From: Haloterrigena salifodinae
GTDB lineage: Archaea > Halobacteriota > Halobacteria > Halobacteriales > Natrialbaceae
DNA length: 64,000 nt
NCBI RefSeq assembly: GCF_003977755.1
Contig: NZ_RQWN01000006.1
Span: 124,001-188,000 of the forward strand
Reading direction: 5' to 3'
This document shows positions 26,034 through 35,069 of this stretch, one piece after another. Under the pieces are notes generated by a model. That model had not been told where the DNA came from and ran no database searches. It saw nothing but the letters and a program-made list of their open reading frames with translations. Position numbers and translations under genes: made by a program. How positions within the stretch are numbered: the first letter of the stretch is position 1; every line of letters starts with the position of its first letter.

Positions 26034-26724
26034 ATCCGTTCCCCGTTCGGGAATATTACATCCGTATGGCTGTAAGGTATGATTACAGCAGTACGGGAGT
26101 AAATACATAGTGTGTGAATCGATACCGCGGTCCGGTCGATCGACAGAGGGACGGGCTCATCGACGAAAGCCGGATTGGAACGGCTCATGATGCCCGAAAC
26201 CGGCCGATTCGCAGCAGGGAAATCTCGATCAGGGCCATTTCTCGCAGCGTCGGAATCGACCCCTTGGAAGCGTCGCTCACAAGGGTAAAACGGGTCGCAC
26301 CGCGGGTCACTCGGCGTTCCGATCCGAGACTTGACGACTGTTGCGGGAGAATGCCAGTGGCGCGTTCGTTGTTCGCGAATGGCTCAAATCCCCGAAATAC
26401 CGCCGATCGGCCGCTTTCAGCGGTTCGGCTAACCGCGCTGGCGGCGATCCGAACGGTGTTCCTTTCGTTCGACGGAATCCGTCCGAACGACTCCCCAATT
26501 CCCGTGGCGGGAACAAAATCCGCTCTTCTCATGATCTCAATAACAGGTTCCGCGGAGAGGCGTCCGTCGACCGATCACCTCCGTACGACGGCCCAGTAGC
26601 GACGCTCGGTACTCGGACGATGGCACGCACCGAGGCGTCGGAACCGAGTCCCGTCGTCTCCACGACCGAGACTCCGTTTCAGTCACTCGGATGATTTATA
26701 CGGTCGGGTGAAAATAGGACGGAT

Positions 26725-27969
26725 ATGGATATCGCCAACGTCAGCGGGTACGCTCTGTCCTCACCGATCGATCCGGTACAAGAACGGCCGTTTCATGGCG
26801 GCGTCCGACGCCTTCGCAAACGGGACGTCGTCCTCGTCGTCGTGGAGACCCGAGACGGGCAACAAGGGTTCGCGACGGCGGGCGCGAGCAGCTCCACGAT
26901 GCGAGAGTACTTCGAGGGCGACTCGCAGGGGACGTTCGCCGACATCGTCGAGGAGTCCGTCGCCGACGCGCTCGAGGGCGAGTCGATCGACGAGATCTCC
27001 GACGCTCACGGCCTGATCGCCGAGACGGATCTCCCGGCCCACCTCCGAACGGAGGCGATCTCGGCCATAGATGTCGCGCTGTACGACATCCGCGGGAAGG
27101 AACTCGGCGCGCCGATCTACGAGCTGCTGGCCGACGAGTACGGCACCGAGCCGACGACCGAGCTGCCGCTGTACGCCAGCGCCGGAATGTATATGGAGCC
27201 GGAGGGATACGTCGAACAGGTCGAGGCGCTCGAGGAGTTGGGCTTTTTCGGCTACAAGTACCGACCCGGGATCGGGCCCGACGGCGACCGGCGGACGGTC
27301 GACCTGCTCGCCGACGCGGTCGACGACATCGAGATCATGCTCGACGTCCACACGTGGTGGAAACTCGGCGAGGCCTACGGCGGCGACACCGTCCGCGAAC
27401 TGGTCGCACACGCCGCTGAGCGGGGCGCCTACTGGATCGAGGAGCCAGTCGAACCCGACGACCACGCGGGCTACGTCGAACTCGCCGAGACCGGTGCGCC
27501 GCTGGCCGGCGGAGAGAGCGAGGAGTCGCCGGCTGGACTAGTCGAACTCGGCGAGACCGGCGCGGTCGACTTCCTGCAGGGTGACGTGCGCCACCACGAG
27601 GGCTTTACCGGCTGCCGGGGCGCCATCGAGTACTGCGACGGTCGCGACGTCGAGTTCGTCCCGCACAACTTCGGCACCTGGCTCGGGCTGCAGGCCAACG
27701 CCCATCTCGTCGCCGCGGCGCCGGACGTGCGGCTGCTCGAGTACCCCGTCTTCGAAGCGGATCCGGCGCTTCCGGACGCGGAGATCGATCCCGGCATGTA
27801 CCCGTTCGAACTCGCCTACGACATCATCGAGGGGCAGCCGGCCATCGAAGACGGGCACCTGACCGTCCCGGACGGCCCCGGACTCGGCATCGACGTCGAT
27901 CTCGACGTCCTCGAAGAGTACCCGTTCGTCGACGGGCCGTGGACGGAGTTCCACTACGACGACGAGTAA
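26725..27969 (+). CDS. Enolase-superfamily sugar-acid dehydratase
   Basis: A 414-residue mandelate-racemase-type enzyme. The N-terminal capping domain covers about 1-130 and the barrel follows, with likely residues Lys178 (GYKYR), Asp207 and His209 (LDVHTWW), Glu239-240 (IEEPVEP), Glu264 (GGESEE) and His314 (PHNFGTW). It should dehydrate or epimerise an aldarate or aldonate. A TATA box sits about 28 nt before the ATG. It precedes a convergent KdgD-like gene, so product and next enzyme may be coupled. I cannot name the substrate; galactarate, glucarate or a 6-deoxy-aldonate are candidates. Confidence 0.8.
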   Translation: MDIANVSGYALSSPIDPVQERPFHGGVRRLRKRDVVLVVVETRDGQQGFATAGASSSTMREYFEGDSQGTFADIVEESVADALEGESIDEISDAHGLIAETDLPAHLRTEAISAIDVALYDIRGKELGAPIYELLADEYGTEPTTELPLYASAGMYMEPEGYVEQVEALEELGFFGYKYRPGIGPDGDRRTVDLLADAVDDIEIMLDVHTWWKLGEAYGGDTVRELVAHAAERGAYWIEEPVEPDDHAGYVELAETGAPLAGGESEESPAGLVELGETGAVDFLQGDVRHHEGFTGCRGAIEYCDGRDVEFVPHNFGTWLGLQANAHLVAAAPDVRLLEYPVFEADPALPDAEIDPGMYPFELAYDIIEGQPAIEDGHLTVPDGPGLGIDVDLDVLEEYPFVDGPWTEFHYDDE

Positions 27970-28029
27970 GCCACAGAACGACGCTTTTCTCGGAGGGGTT
28001 CGGCCGTCGGCTATCGCTGTACCTCCGTC

Positions 28030-28965
28030 TCAGGCCGCTTCCAGCAGCGGCGCCGACTGCAGGGTTTCGTAGTGCTCCTCGAGACGCGCTGCGTCGTCCG
28101 CGGAGAGGTCGACCAGCGGATCGCGCACGGGACCGCCCGTGTAGCCGGCGAGGTCCATCCCGTGTTTGATGACGGGAACGTTATTCGCGGCCGAGAGCGC
28201 ATTGCCCTCGCCGGGCTCCTCGCGGAGGTCCTCGATCGGTCGGAGCAGCCGCTGGATCGATCGAGCCCGTTCCCAGTTCTCGTCCTCGACGGCGTCGAAC
28301 AGCGCCAGCGTCGCCTCCGGCGCGAAGTTGCCGAGACCGGTGGTGTATCCCTCCGCCCCCTCGATGGCGAAGGAGAGTGCGTACCGCTCGGCGATGCCGT
28401 TGATCCAGGTCACCTCACCCGGAGCGTCGGCGACGGTCTGGGAGAACTCCTTGACGTCGTTGACGGCAAACTTCACTGCGACGACGTTCTCGCGCTCGGA
28501 GAGGTCGACGAGGACCTCACGGGGGACCTCCGGGCCGCGCTTGTAGATGACGACGCCGAGGTCGGTCGCGTCGCAGATCCGGTGGTAGTAGTTCGCCAGC
28601 CCGCGCCGGTGCAGGTAGGTGTGGTCGGGGTGCATCACCATGATCGCGTCCGCCCCGGCGTCCTCGTAGGCGTCGGCGAGCCGTTTTACCTCCTCGAGAC
28701 TCCCGGCGACGCCACCGGCGATCGTCGCCTCGTCGCCGGTCGCCGCGACGTGGGTTTCGACGATCTCGATCCGCTCCTCGTCGGTCAGCGAGTAGTACTC
28801 GCCGGTGTTGCCACAGGGGATAAACAGGCGCGCGCCGGCGTCGTACTGTTTCGCGAGGTTGTCCGCGAGGGCGTCGATCAACACGTCCGATCCGGCGTCG
28901 CCGAACGGGACGGCGGTGGTGAAGGCGACGTCCTGGAAGCGCTTGCTAAGGGCAGCTCTAGCCAT
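28030..28965 (-). CDS. DapA-family dehydratase, KdgD-like
   Basis: A 311-residue N-acetylneuraminate-lyase superfamily protein with Tyr141 (VIYKRG) and the Schiff-base Lys165 (VAVKFAVND). The active-site loop GNTGEYYSL is like that of 5-keto-4-deoxyglucarate dehydratases and 2-keto-3-deoxy sugar acid enzymes, not the GTTGE typical of DapA. The ATG at 28965 gives a normal N-terminus; the much longer open frame upstream is an antisense shadow. It is divergent from a galactarolactone cycloisomerase-like gene (29095). The expected product is 2-oxoglutarate semialdehyde for the ALDH at 35070. Confidence 0.82.
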   Translation of the reverse strand: MARAALSKRFQDVAFTTAVPFGDAGSDVLIDALADNLAKQYDAGARLFIPCGNTGEYYSLTDEERIEIVETHVAATGDEATIAGGVAGSLEEVKRLADAYEDAGADAIMVMHPDHTYLHRRGLANYYHRICDATDLGVVIYKRGPEVPREVLVDLSERENVVAVKFAVNDVKEFSQTVADAPGEVTWINGIAERYALSFAIEGAEGYTTGLGNFAPEATLALFDAVEDENWERARSIQRLLRPIEDLREEPGEGNALSAANNVPVIKHGMDLAGYTGGPVRDPLVDLSADDAARLEEHYETLQSAPLLEAA

Positions 28966-29094
28966 GTCGTGATCGGTACTACGAGGAACTGCAGTGATAA
29001 GTGTATCCCCGGTACCCGTCCGCGGCCGGCGGGCTCGTCGGCGGGCACTCGAGGCAACGCAAGCTATATTGGACCCGAGTCTGTCGCATTCGCT

Positions 29095-30228
29095 ATGGAG
29101 ATCACGGACGTTCAGGCGATTCCGCTCGCACACTCGTTGCCCGACGGAGAGGGGCTCGGCGACGCGCGAGGGTTCGGGACCGACCGCGGGACGACGCTGG
29201 TACGCCTCGAGACCGACGACGGGACCGTCGGCTGGGGCGAGGCGTTCGCCCCGGGGCCGATGGCGACGGCGACGATCGAGACGATGTTCGCCGACGACGT
29301 CGTCGGCATGGACCCCTTCGAGGTCGAATCGCTCGCCGAAAACTCCTACACCGATCCGTATCACTTCGGCGGCGACGTGGTCGTCCAGAGCGCCGTCAGC
29401 GCGATCGACGTCGCCTGCTGGGACATCATCGGGAAGAGCGTCGGCCGGCCGGTCCACCGGCTGCTCGGCGGCACGCGCTGCGAGGAGCTGACGCCTTACG
29501 CCTCGACGATGTACTTCACCGAGGCCGACCGGCCGATCGAAGAGCCGATCCGCGATGCCGTCGAGGAAGGATTCACTGCCGCGAAGATCAAGATCGGCGC
29601 CGACCCCGAGTCCGACGCCGAGCGCGTGCGCACGGCGCGGGAGATCCTGGGTGACGACGCCGACCTGATGGTCGACATGAACGGCAACTACCGGCCGCAT
29701 CAGGCCGTCAAGTCCGCGCGGGCCATCGAGGAGTACGACGTGACCTGGATCGAAGAGCCAGTTCCGCCGGAGAACGCGTCGGGCTACCGCGAACTGCGCG
29801 GAAAGATCGATATCCCGATTGCCGCCGGCGAGGCCCACTACGGGCGGTTCGAGTTCAAAGACCTGATCGACGACCGGACGGTCGACATCGTCCAGCCGAA
29901 TCTGGGCCGCTGCGGCGGCCTCTCGGAGGCGCGCTTGATCGCCGGCATGGCCTCGACCGAGAACGTCGCCGTCAGACCCCATATCTGGAACAGCGCCGTC
30001 GGCATGGCCGCCGCGGTGCAGTTCGCCGCCAGCATCTCGAACTACCCCCACACGCGCAACGTCCCCGAACCGATGCTGATCGAGTTCGACCGCAGCGAGA
30101 ACCCGATGCGCAGCGAGTTGCTCGAGACGCACTTCGATCCCTCCGGCGGCACGATCGACGTCTCGCAGGAGCCGGGGCTGGGCATCGAGATCGATCAGGA
30201 CGCGCTGGAACGCTACCGCACTGACTGA
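29095..30228 (+). CDS. Enolase-superfamily enzyme resembling galactarolactone cycloisomerase
   Basis: A 377-residue enzyme with the KxK motif (Lys164, Lys166 in AKIKIG), metal ligands near Asp194, Glu220 and Glu246, and His296 in RPHIWNS. Several stretches strongly recall the Agrobacterium cycloisomerase Gci as I remember it: CGGLSEARLIA, the AAVQFAAS region, PMLIEFDRSENPMRSELL and the ending PGLGIEIDQDALERYR. Gci turns galactaro-1,5-lactone, the product of uronate dehydrogenase, into a keto-deoxy lactone. That fits the udh gene at 32934. A TATA box (GCTATATTGG) lies about 24 nt before the ATG. A simple galactarate or other aldarate dehydratase is the alternative. Confidence 0.75.
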   Translation: MEITDVQAIPLAHSLPDGEGLGDARGFGTDRGTTLVRLETDDGTVGWGEAFAPGPMATATIETMFADDVVGMDPFEVESLAENSYTDPYHFGGDVVVQSAVSAIDVACWDIIGKSVGRPVHRLLGGTRCEELTPYASTMYFTEADRPIEEPIRDAVEEGFTAAKIKIGADPESDAERVRTAREILGDDADLMVDMNGNYRPHQAVKSARAIEEYDVTWIEEPVPPENASGYRELRGKIDIPIAAGEAHYGRFEFKDLIDDRTVDIVQPNLGRCGGLSEARLIAGMASTENVAVRPHIWNSAVGMAAAVQFAASISNYPHTRNVPEPMLIEFDRSENPMRSELLETHFDPSGGTIDVSQEPGLGIEIDQDALERYRTD

Positions 30229-30373
30229 GCCAGCGGCAGTCATCCGCCGCGACGACCGCTATCGATTCTCGGAGACGCGTTCGCTCGATACGACAATACG
30301 CGTGAAGGGAGCGAACGTTTCCGTTTCACGGCCCCTTATCCGGCCGGCGACTGGAGCGTGCGGCCACGAACGC

Positions 30374-32305
30374 ATGGATTCATCAGACGCACACGGAAGC
30401 TTCGAGGACATTCGGGACGAGGTCGACGGGAATCCGATGCTGAACGCCTTCCGATACGCCCTCCCGTACTGGGTGCCGTTAGCCGTCGGCGTCGGTTCGA
30501 CGATGATCAACCGCGCAGCGCGGCTGTTCCCGGCGCTGATGATCGCGGCCGCGATCGACCTGGTCGTCACGCAGTCGGGATCCGGAGACGGGATCCTCGC
30601 CGTGATCGGACTCATTCCGTCCGAACCGGTGCCGGCGGAGCAGGTCGACCAGCGGCTGAACCTCCTGTACTATCTGGGCGGACTCACGGTGATCGCCTAC
30701 CTCGTGCAGGCGGTCAGCCACTACTGCTCCCGGTACTTCTTCCAGACGACCGCCCAGCGGCTGCAACACGACCTCCGGCTGGATACCTACGACCACATGC
30801 AGCGGCTCTCCTTAGATTTCTTCAACAACCACCAGACCGGCGGGATGATGTCGATCCTGAACAGCGACATCAACCGCCTCGAAGACTTCTTCAACGTCGA
30901 GATCCGCCAGATCACGGAAGCGGTAATGATCCTCACGCTCGTCGGCGGCTACATGTTGTACACGGCTCCGCGGCTCGCCGCTCTGGTGTTGCTCCCCGTC
31001 CCGATCATCGCGCTCGTGACGGCCAAGTTCATCATCTGGATCGAACCCAAGTACAAGCGCATCCGCGAACTCGTCGCGCGGCTGAACACGCGGCTGGCGA
31101 ACAACCTCGGCGGCGCGGCGATCGTGAAGTCGTTCGACCGCTACGAGGTCGAGAACCGGCGGGTCGCCGAGCAGAGTCGCGGCTACCGCGACGAGAAGAT
31201 CGACGCGATCACGGTCCGGAAGGCGTTTTTTGCGTCCCTGCGCCTGATCGTCGGAGCGATGTTCGTCACGATCCTCATCGTCGGCGGCCGGGACGCGATC
31301 ACCGCGGGCGGGCTGTCGACCGGCGCGTTCGTCGCCTTCTTCGTCTACCTCCAGCAGCTCGACGGTCCGATGACCCGGATCGGCAAGACCGCGAACAACT
31401 ACCAGAAGGCCAAGTCGAGCGCCGAGCGCGTCTTCGGCGTGCTGGGCTACGAGGCCGACATCCAGTCGCCGGCCGACGGGACCGACCCCGTTTCCCTCGA
31501 CGGCGACGTCGCCTTCGAGGACGTCACGTTCAGCTACTCGGACGACGGCGAGCGGATCCTCGAGGGCGTCGATCTCGAGGTCGAGGCCGGCGAGACGATC
31601 GGCTTCGCAGGGACCAGCGGCTCCGGCAAGTCGACGCTCCTGAAACTCCCCATGCGGTTCTACGACGTCGATACGGGTTCGGTGACGATCGATGGCGACG
31701 ACGTCCGGACGTACTCGCTGCAGACGCTCCGCGACCGGATCGGCGTCGTCGAGCAGGACCCGTACATGTTCTCCGGGACGATCCGCGAGAACATCGCGTA
31801 CGGCGACGGCGACGCGTTCAAGACCGTTCTCGAGGCCGGCGCCGGTGAGGTGCCTGACGACGTCGAGGCGCGAATCCGGAACGCGGCGATGGCCGCCGGC
31901 GCCCACCGATTCATCACGGAACTCCCGGAGGGGTACGACACGATGGTCGGCGAACGCGGGGTCAAACTCTCCGGCGGCCAGCGCCAGCGCGTCTCGATCG
32001 CGCGGACGATCCTCAACGATCCCGATATTATTGTCCTCGACGAGGCAACCAGCGACGTCGACACGGAGACTGAGAACCTCATCCAGCAGAACCTCGACGA
32101 GCTCACGGCGGACCGGACCGCGTTCGTCATCGCCCACCGGCTGTCGACGATCCAGAACGCGGATCGAATCGTCGTCATGGACGACGGTGAAGTGATCGAG
32201 ACCGGTACCCATCGGGAACTGGTCGAGGACGGCGGCGTGTACGCCGATCTCTGGGTGTCTCAGACCGGCGGCGAGGAAGCGGAGGCGACCGAGGCGGACG
32301 ACTGA
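30374..32305 (+). CDS. ABC exporter half-transporter (fused membrane and ATPase domains)
   Basis: A 643-residue type I exporter. The membrane domain has six helices within about residues 25-330, including the coupling region HMQRLSLDFFNNHQTGGMMS. The ATPase domain follows, with Walker A GTSGSGKS, signature LSGGQRQR, Walker B IIVLDEATSD and the H-loop IAHRLSTI. It works as a homodimer at the membrane. The ATG at 30374 is preferred over an upstream one at 30302 because family similarity begins soon after. UspA follows 84 bp downstream. The substrate is unknown, and export of sugar-derived or toxic compounds is only a guess. Confidence 0.9.
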   Translation: MDSSDAHGSFEDIRDEVDGNPMLNAFRYALPYWVPLAVGVGSTMINRAARLFPALMIAAAIDLVVTQSGSGDGILAVIGLIPSEPVPAEQVDQRLNLLYYLGGLTVIAYLVQAVSHYCSRYFFQTTAQRLQHDLRLDTYDHMQRLSLDFFNNHQTGGMMSILNSDINRLEDFFNVEIRQITEAVMILTLVGGYMLYTAPRLAALVLLPVPIIALVTAKFIIWIEPKYKRIRELVARLNTRLANNLGGAAIVKSFDRYEVENRRVAEQSRGYRDEKIDAITVRKAFFASLRLIVGAMFVTILIVGGRDAITAGGLSTGAFVAFFVYLQQLDGPMTRIGKTANNYQKAKSSAERVFGVLGYEADIQSPADGTDPVSLDGDVAFEDVTFSYSDDGERILEGVDLEVEAGETIGFAGTSGSGKSTLLKLPMRFYDVDTGSVTIDGDDVRTYSLQTLRDRIGVVEQDPYMFSGTIRENIAYGDGDAFKTVLEAGAGEVPDDVEARIRNAAMAAGAHRFITELPEGYDTMVGERGVKLSGGQRQRVSIARTILNDPDIIVLDEATSDVDTETENLIQQNLDELTADRTAFVIAHRLSTIQNADRIVVMDDGEVIETGTHRELVEDGGVYADLWVSQTGGEEAEATEADD

Positions 32306-32389
32306 GAGCGGAGCGGACGGCGTTTCGCGAGCGTTCCGCGGACCTCGATCGGAGGTAGCTTTATCAGACTGTCGGCCGAGGTGTGTGGT

Positions 32390-32854
32390 ATGCAACGTGC
32401 GCTCGTCGTCATCGACGACACCGAGGCTCACAGACGACTCCTCACCGAAGCCGGCGAGTTCGCCCAGAACGGGAACGCGGAACTGGTCGTGCTGGCGTGG
32501 ACGACCCCTGAAGCGGCCGAAGAGGGCAACGATGCGATCGAATGGGTCGAGCGGATGGAGGGGACCAAATTCGAGGAAACCGACGCGACGGCGATGACCC
32601 GTCGGTTCGCCGAGGAGTTCAGCAAGGACGTCCTCAGCGGTATCGATCCGGACATTGACGTCCGGGTCGAACCGATCATCACCGAGGAGGGCGACCTCCA
32701 CGACGAAATTCTGTCGACGGCCGAACGGCTGGCCTGCGATCACGCGTTCCTCGTCGGCCAGAAGCGCTCGCCGACCGGGAAGGCGATCTTCGGCAACCTC
32801 GCCCAGCGCGTCCTGCTGAACTTCGACGGACCGGTGACCGTCCTCATGGAGTGA
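32390..32854 (+). CDS. Universal stress protein (UspA family)
   Basis: A 154-residue single-domain UspA protein with an N-terminal ALVVIDDT strand. The nucleotide-binding region near the end reads LVGQKRSPTGKAIFGNLAQRVLLNFDGPVTVLM, matching the family GxxxGxxxGS/TxA-type pattern. It lies directly after an exporter gene and before uronate dehydrogenase, and resembles the UspA at 61077. A TTTATC-type promoter box lies about 28 nt before the ATG. Confidence 0.85.
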   Translation: MQRALVVIDDTEAHRRLLTEAGEFAQNGNAELVVLAWTTPEAAEEGNDAIEWVERMEGTKFEETDATAMTRRFAEEFSKDVLSGIDPDIDVRVEPIITEEGDLHDEILSTAERLACDHAFLVGQKRSPTGKAIFGNLAQRVLLNFDGPVTVLME

Positions 32855-32933
32855 GCGCGCCGACGGCCGATCGCGCCGCGGAAATCCGCCACACGACCGA
32901 TATTTTGATGGTCTCCGCGGAAGGGGTAGACGT

Positions 32934-33770
32934 ATGGACGTACTAGTGACCGGTTCGTACGGCCGGTGTGGCACCGCGATCATCGATCACTTGCACGACG
33001 ACGATCGGTACGAGTTCACCTACTTCAATCGCTCCGACCGCGAGGAGGGGCCCTACGCCGAGTACGAGACGGTCGTCGGCGACGTCGCGGACTACGACGC
33101 GCTCCGCGAGGCCTGCGAGGGACAGGACGCCGTCGTCCACCTCGCGGCCTACCCCTACACCGACGGCGACTGGACCGACATCTTCCAGCCCAACATCGTC
33201 GGCATGTACAACGTCCTCGAGGCCGCCCGCGAGGCCGAAGTCGAGTCCGTTATCTTCGGGTCGACCAACCACGTGATGGGCATGTACGAGATCGAGAACG
33301 CCCCCGAGATCTACGAGCGCGACCACGATCTCGTCATCGATCACACCGACCCTGTCCGGCCCGACTCCTATTACGGCGCCTCCAAGAGCTTCGGCGAGGA
33401 CCTCGGGCGGTACTACATCGAGGGCTGCGAGTACCCGAAGCGGTTCTACGCGCTCCGGATCTGCAGCGTTCGCGGCGAGGAGTACGACCACCCCTACGGC
33501 GACGCCGAAATCGGCGTCGAGGAAGGCGACTGGGAGCGCGGCAGCGACGAGTACGAGGAACAGGTCGCGCGGATGAAGGCGACCTGGCAGTCCCGCCGGG
33601 ACTTCGCCCACCAAATCGACTGCTGTCTGCAGGACGAGGACGTCGAGTTCGACATCTTCAGCGGTGTCAGTGATAACCGCCGGCGCTGGTACGACCTCGA
33701 GCACGCTCGCGCGCGGCTCGGCTACGATCCACAGGACGACGGCGAGAAGTGGGACGCACCGCCGGAGTAG
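32934..33770 (+). CDS. udh: Uronate dehydrogenase
   Basis: A 278-residue extended-SDR enzyme that would oxidise D-galacturonate or D-glucuronate with NAD+ to the aldaro-lactone. The nucleotide motif is TGSYGRCGTAI at residues 6-16 and the catalytic Tyr and Lys are in SYYGASKSFGEDLGRYY. HLAAYPYTDGDW, STNHVMGMYE and RICSVRGEEYDHP are also usual for uronate dehydrogenases. It is followed by a metallo-hydrolase gene about 110 bp downstream and belongs with the lactone, dehydratase and semialdehyde dehydrogenase genes nearby. A sugar epimerase is the alternative, less well supported by the short length and motifs. Confidence 0.85.
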   Translation: MDVLVTGSYGRCGTAIIDHLHDDDRYEFTYFNRSDREEGPYAEYETVVGDVADYDALREACEGQDAVVHLAAYPYTDGDWTDIFQPNIVGMYNVLEAAREAEVESVIFGSTNHVMGMYEIENAPEIYERDHDLVIDHTDPVRPDSYYGASKSFGEDLGRYYIEGCEYPKRFYALRICSVRGEEYDHPYGDAEIGVEEGDWERGSDEYEEQVARMKATWQSRRDFAHQIDCCLQDEDVEFDIFSGVSDNRRRWYDLEHARARLGYDPQDDGEKWDAPPE

Positions 33771-33878
33771 CGACGGTTCCGGCCCGAACGGCGTCGAAAG
33801 GTTTAGGCTCCCGCGAGGGGATCCGTTCCGCATGGACCGTGCTAGCGAAACCGACAGCGCGCAGTGTCGGGTGAGTCG

Positions 33879-34730
33879 ATGACGATCACCAGCGACTGGG
33901 GCGAGTGGTGGATCCGGGAGGAGATCAACGGCGCCGACGTCGACGGCGTCTCGCTGTGGTTCCTCGGCGTGGCCGGCTGGGCAATCAGAACGCCCGAGAC
34001 CGCCGTCTATATCGACCCCTACTTCAGCACCGAGCGGGACCGCGAGTACGTCGCCCGGATACCACCAGTGCCGATGGAGCCGCAGTGGGCCGACACCTGC
34101 GACGCCGTGTTCTGTACGCACGACCACCGTGATCACTTCTGGCCGCCGTCGTTCGGGCCGCTGCTGGACCACGGCGGCTCGGTCCACGCGCCGGCCGAGT
34201 GTTACGAGAACCACGACGTGAGCGAGATCGCGGACGACCAGCAGACGGTCGTCGAACCCGGCGACAGCTACGCAGTCGGCGACCTGACGATCCACGTTCG
34301 GGACGGCCGCGATCCCGACGCCGACGGCAGCGTCACCTACGTGCTCGAGCACGAGGCGGGAACGATCTTCCACGGGGGCGACAACCGCCCCTGCGAAGCG
34401 TTCCGCGAGATCGGCAAGGAGTTCGACATCGACATGGGGATGCTCTCCTACGGCACCAGCGGCCGCATCAGGATGGACGGCAAAGTCGAGCGTCGGAAAC
34501 TGTACAACGATGCCCAAGACATCATCGAGGCCGCCAACGCCCTCGAGATCGATCGGCTGGTCCCGGAGCACTCGCGGCGCTGGCGATCGATCCAGGCCGA
34601 TCCCGGCGCGCTCTCGAAGGCTGCAACGACCTTCGAGTACCCCCGCATCATCGAGGAGATCGAGGTTGGCGACCGACTCCGACTCGGTCAGCCCGGGATC
34701 GTCCCGCCAGCCTACCTCGAAGACGAGTGA
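33879..34730 (+). CDS. UlaG-like metallo-beta-lactamase-fold hydrolase, candidate lactonase
   Basis: A 283-residue cytoplasmic metallo-hydrolase. The metal motif HxHxDH is at His81, His83, Asp85 and His86 in CTHDHRDHFWP. Later ligands are probably in FHGGDNRP and VPEHSRRW. The general form recalls UlaG, an L-ascorbate-6-phosphate lactonase. It follows uronate dehydrogenase on the same strand, so opening of galactaro- or glucaro-lactone is a reasonable hypothesis. The ATG at 33879 has a GGGTGA Shine-Dalgarno-like stretch just before it; a GTG at 33864 is an alternative. Another lactonase candidate is at 38726-39814. Confidence 0.78.
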   Translation: MTITSDWGEWWIREEINGADVDGVSLWFLGVAGWAIRTPETAVYIDPYFSTERDREYVARIPPVPMEPQWADTCDAVFCTHDHRDHFWPPSFGPLLDHGGSVHAPAECYENHDVSEIADDQQTVVEPGDSYAVGDLTIHVRDGRDPDADGSVTYVLEHEAGTIFHGGDNRPCEAFREIGKEFDIDMGMLSYGTSGRIRMDGKVERRKLYNDAQDIIEAANALEIDRLVPEHSRRWRSIQADPGALSKAATTFEYPRIIEEIEVGDRLRLGQPGIVPPAYLEDE

Positions 34731-35069
34731 GGAGCGGGCTCGAGCCGCGAAACGGTGGGATCGCGGTCGTCTCGCTCGTCGCGGGCGGCGTTCACTGGAA
34801 CACGCGGTTCGTTCTCTAACGAGAGTCAGTAATTCGGTACCGTTCTGTCAGTCCGCCGATCGCCGGCGGAGTCGATCGCACGACTGCGGTCCGGTCAGCG
34901 CGTGAACGGATACGGTCGAGCCGAGAGAATCGCCGCCTCGAGCCGAAACGACCGAATCGAGCGACCGATCGACCGATGCCGAACGGTGCCGGCGTCGAAC
35001 CGAACGACGAGTTGATCGCCGAGAAGAACCGAACTCGAACCGCGCGCTACGGGAGCGGTCGACGGCGGA
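34731..35069. other. Intergenic region between convergent genes
   Basis: About 340 bases between the convergent MBL-hydrolase and ALDH genes. The right half (about 34965-35069) is similar to the bases downstream of the second ALDH gene (about 55500-55596), so the duplication that made the second ALDH included its 3' flank. No gene is supported. Confidence 0.55.

Larger units (their letters stand above)
25649..26724. other. Long intergenic region before the 26725 gene
   Basis: It holds the methylesterase promoter with its palindrome, one small possible gene (25881-26033), and about 690 bases (26034-26724) in which I see no supported gene. Reading frames in the right half have coding-unlike composition. 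The last 30 bases carry the GATTTATACGG-type TATA box for the 26725 gene (26692-26702). Confidence 0.5.

Noticed and set aside
25649-26188. Upstream extension of the pectin methylesterase by about 180 residues
   Set aside because: The extension has no Tat signal at its start and lacks coding composition, whereas a signal-like start occurs at 25648.
26185-26532. A 115-codon minus-strand frame in the intergenic region
   Set aside because: Basic, serine/arginine-rich translation without halophilic acidity or a family match; treated as non-coding.
28030-30243. A single long 737-codon gene on the minus strand
   Set aside because: Only the last 311 codons match the DapA family; the rest is antisense to the enolase-superfamily gene at 29095-30228.
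30812-32983. A 723-codon minus-strand frame opposite the ABC exporter and UspA
   Set aside because: Antisense shadow of recognised genes; no family motif.
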